Source of the DNA: an uncultured Clostridia bacterium
Lineage (GTDB): Bacteria; Bacillota; Clostridia; JAAYHZ01
DNA: 15,272 nt
Direction: 5' to 3'
NCBI GenBank assembly: GCA_937894465.1
Contig: CALCRE010000271.1
Coordinates: 1 to 15,272, forward strand
Shown: piece by piece, positions 14,632 through 15,272 of the stretch
Numbering within the stretch: the first letter of the stretch is position 1
How the letters are laid out: each line of letters opens with the position of its first letter
Translations under genes and position numbers: made by a program
Notes under the pieces: generated by a model
The model's input: only the letters and a program-made list of their open reading frames with translations
Databases searched by the model: none
What the model was told of the DNA's origin: nothing

Positions 14632-15272
14632 TCATAACACTACCGATCGGGCATTGAATACAGGTCCGTCTTTACACACATGACCATAAAAAACGGATCC
14701 GTTCTCTTTTTTGACTTGACACGCACAGCCAAGACAAGCACCGATTCCACAAGCCATTCTCTCTTCCAACGATACATAGCACTCTATATTTTTCGATAAG
14801 CAAATATCTGCACAAATTTTCATCATCATTTTCGGACCACATGTAAAGACCGCATCCGGCTTGATATCCTCCACGTGCACTTTAAACAAATCGGTGATAA
14901 ATCCACCATATCCGTAACTATTGTCATCGGTAGACAAATACAGTTTTTCATCCATTGGTTTTTTTAAGATTTCCCATAAAATCTTTTCTCTATTCTTAAA
15001 TCCGAAAAAAGTATGTGCTTCAACTGTTTCGGGTAAAGACTCCATTAAATGAACCAAGGGGAAAACACCGATTCCGCCTCCTACGATTGCTATTTTCTTG
15101 TATTCACCCTTTATTTCAAACTCGTTCCCCAAAGGTCCGATGACATCTATAATATCGTCCGGTTTTAACCGTGATAAATATTCCGTTCCTCTACCTCTCA
15201 CTTCGTACCCGATCTCATATGCCCTGGTCACAGGATCACTTCTTAAAACACTGATGGGTCTTCTCAACAAAG
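14632..15272 (-). CDS. pyrK: Dihydroorotate dehydrogenase B, electron transfer subunit (partial, N-terminus outside window)
   Basis: PyrK is the FAD and 2Fe-2S subunit that passes electrons from PyrD to NAD+. The C-terminal part (about 213 residues) is visible and the frame runs off the window edge. The usual length is about 250-260, so roughly 40-50 N-terminal residues are missing. The first visible residues include RRPIS, the FAD-binding motif, followed by GRGTEYLSRLKPDDIIDVIG. The nucleotide-binding GGGIGVFPL comes next, then TCGPKMMM. The iron-sulfur cluster site is CGIGACLGCAC with a last Cys in HVCKDGPVF. All four cluster cysteines are present (residues 174, 179, 182 and 199 of the visible part). 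A TTG near the window edge is not a plausible start, because it lies inside conserved family sequence. It is followed by pyrD in a pyr operon. Confidence 0.95.
   Translation of the reverse strand, partial: LLRRPISVLRSDPVTRAYEIGYEVRGRGTEYLSRLKPDDIIDVIGPLGNEFEIKGEYKKIAIVGGGIGVFPLVHLMESLPETVEAHTFFGFKNREKILWEILKKPMDEKLYLSTDDNSYGYGGFITDLFKVHVEDIKPDAVFTCGPKMMMKICADICLSKNIECYVSLEERMACGIGACLGCACQVKKENGSVFYGHVCKDGPVFNARSVVL

Overview
The window looks like chromosome from a low-GC, Gram-positive-type anaerobe of the Firmicutes, most likely Clostridia. I infer this from AT-rich DNA with purine-rich AGGAGG-type ribosome binding sites, TTG and GTG starts, RNase J, TmcAL, a class 1B PyrK/PyrD pair, a lipoprotein-type ABC adaptor, and a corrinoid protein of the methylamine/betaine methyltransferase type. 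The exact species cannot be named from the sequence alone. I see no rRNA, tRNA, CRISPR array, transposase or phage gene.

Layout. Positions 1-121 are an upstream leader with short repeats. Positions 122-2473 (+) hold ychF and tmcAL, two translation-related housekeeping genes in one operon. It is closed by a bidirectional hairpin terminator at 2493-2528. Positions 2548-8216 (-) hold a four-gene ABC export system, transcribed as lipoprotein adaptor, giant two-FtsX permease, ABC ATPase, second ABC ATPase. The last ATPase carries a C-terminal domain that reads like the AbrB/SpoVT swapped-hairpin fold. The divergent region 8217-8623 holds a promoter for the export operon, two tandem near-palindromes just upstream of it, and a promoter for the next gene. 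Positions 8624-10580 (+) hold a PocR-domain AraC-family regulator followed by a stand-alone corrinoid protein, closed by a second bidirectional terminator at 10608-10647.

Positions 10664-15272 (-) hold the end of a pyrimidine operon (pyrK, cut by the window edge, then pyrD). RNase J follows with its own promoter and a leader of about 275 bases. Last comes a gene of unknown function coupled to RNase J. The RNase J leader contains an 8-bp inverted repeat and a possible 51-codon membrane ORF that ends 4 bases before the RNase J start codon.

How the genes work together. The export genes make one predicted complex: a single chain carrying both permease halves, two non-identical ATPases, and a lipid-anchored adaptor. 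The regulator/corrinoid pair looks like a control point for one-carbon methyl transfer, but no methyltransferase or reductive activase is nearby. Most of the window is ordinary. The parts worth a second look are the ATPase-AbrB fusion, the tandem operator-like palindromes, the orphan corrinoid module, the RNase J leader with its possible small protein, and the unknown gene behind RNase J.
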